Below, piece by piece: positions 58,539 to 58,876 of a stretch of DNA of 58,876 bases. Below the pieces are notes generated by a model, which had not been told where the DNA came from, did no database searches, and saw only the letters and a list, made by a program, of their open reading frames with translations. This stretch comes from a virus: IMG/VR virus record IMGVR_UViG_3300017706_000666, positions 1 to 58,876 of that record; one strand, written 5' to 3'. Position numbers and translations under genes: made by a program. How positions within the stretch are numbered: position 1 is the stretch's first letter; the number at the start of each line of letters is the position of its first letter.

Positions 58539-58876
58539 TTAGTTTTCAGATGGCAAGTTTTCGGGTACCACAAAGATAAGCCTCCCTTCACTTATCGCGG
58601 GGAACATTCCGTCCCTAGTAAAGCGAGCAACTTGAACCTCCATTTCGGCTTGAGCCTCTTCATCAAGGCCATCATAGTAATCCTGAACAGCATCCAACAT
58701 GCTTTCGTTTATCTCGCCAAGTTCATCCATTCGGTTGAAGAATGTGTTGTACGCATCAGCTGTTTCCTCAGTAGCCGGAGGCGTTGTAGCTGGCTCTGAA
58801 GGTTCGGGTACATCGATGTCGCCCAAGTCAGGCGGAGCTGCTGTAGTGTCCGTTGCTGCTGGGGTAGGCGGAGGAG
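58539..58876 (-). CDS. Ejection-type virion protein, C-terminal part (continuation of the CDS at 1-1942)
   Basis: This minus-strand frame is open to the right edge and joins in phase with the frame that starts at 1942. It encodes the end of the Pro/Ala/Thr-rich linker and an acidic helical C-terminal domain of about 70 residues ending in LPSEN. It should not be taken as a separate gene starting inside the linker at 58826, where the only nearby start would be TTG. The stop lies 6 bases before the start of the 3,301-residue gene, so the two are in one transcript. Confidence 0.75.
   Translation of the reverse strand, partial: PPPTPAATDTTAAPPDLGDIDVPEPSEPATTPPATEETADAYNTFFNRMDELGEINESMLDAVQDYYDGLDEEAQAEMEVQVARFTRDGMFPAISEGRLIFVVPENLPSEN
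58754..58876. repeat. Terminal overlap, copy 2 (identical to 1-123)
   Basis: Exact copy of the first 123 bases. Removing it gives a unique circle of 58,753 bp, in which the gene broken by the window edges becomes a single intact frame. Confidence 0.9.

Noticed and set aside
58539-58826. Independent 95-residue gene starting with TTG at 58826
   Set aside because: The frame is open far upstream across the circle join, in phase with the gene that starts at 1942, so it is only that gene's C-terminal part.

Overview
The window is one complete tailed-phage genome. Bases 1-123 are repeated exactly at 58754-58876, and one reading frame (start at 1942, minus strand) runs off the left edge and continues at the right edge to a stop at 58539. 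The contig is therefore a closed circle of about 58.75 kb, or a circularly permuted molecule assembled as one. No integrase, excisionase, lysogeny repressor or partition gene was recognised, so a lytic life style is the simplest reading. The virion genes (portal, ring-like connectors, a 1,737-residue tail-hub or stabilisation protein, three large ejection-type proteins, no tape measure, no sheath) suggest a short-tailed podovirus.

The host is inferred to be a member of Bacteroidota. Three independent signs agree: a phage-encoded secreted protein ends in a type IX secretion (T9SS type B, gliding-motility-associated) sorting domain; a second secreted protein has a signal peptide ending in AQ; and late genes are preceded by the Bacteroidota -7 box TAnnTTTG instead of purine-rich Shine-Dalgarno sites. 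Fibre repeats like those of marine phages hint at an aquatic source, which is weaker inference.

Layout. Minus strand, read leftwards from 33094 through position 1 and across the circle join to 47596: a secreted T9SS-sorted protein and small late genes (33.1-30.3 kb), a cell-wall peptidase-like protein (28.3 kb), fibre and small genes, a GroES-like co-chaperonin, terminase large subunit (22.8-24.9 kb), portal (20.2-22.7 kb), a block of fibre and decoration proteins (13.7-20.3 kb), scaffold and capsid (10.6-13.2 kb), connectors and stabilisation protein (2.8-9.6 kb), three ejection-type proteins of 295, 718 and 3,301 residues, then a lysis group (DUF5675-like protein, holin, 44-residue ORF). 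Two short plus-strand islands sit inside this block: a winged-helix regulator (27.1 kb) and a secreted protein pair (28.4-29.0 kb).

Plus strand, 33.3-47.5 kb: the early and replication block. It starts with an ArdC-type antirestriction protein and a run of very small unknown genes. It continues with an annealase/exonuclease pair, a tRNA-Arg, a structured noncoding stretch, a BT4734-type primase fused to a DnaB/RecA helicase, three small proteins with a DnaA-domain-IV-like helix-turn-helix, and three more PD-(D/E)XK-type nucleases. No DNA or RNA polymerase was recognised, so the phage probably borrows the host replisome and RNA polymerase. The most distinctive feature is a roughly 40-bp element (GCACAATA, then about 13 bases, then GCGTTATTACTATAGAA) found nine times, each time just upstream of a plus-strand gene. 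It looks like a phage-specific early or middle promoter unlike the TAnnTTTG boxes of the late genes.
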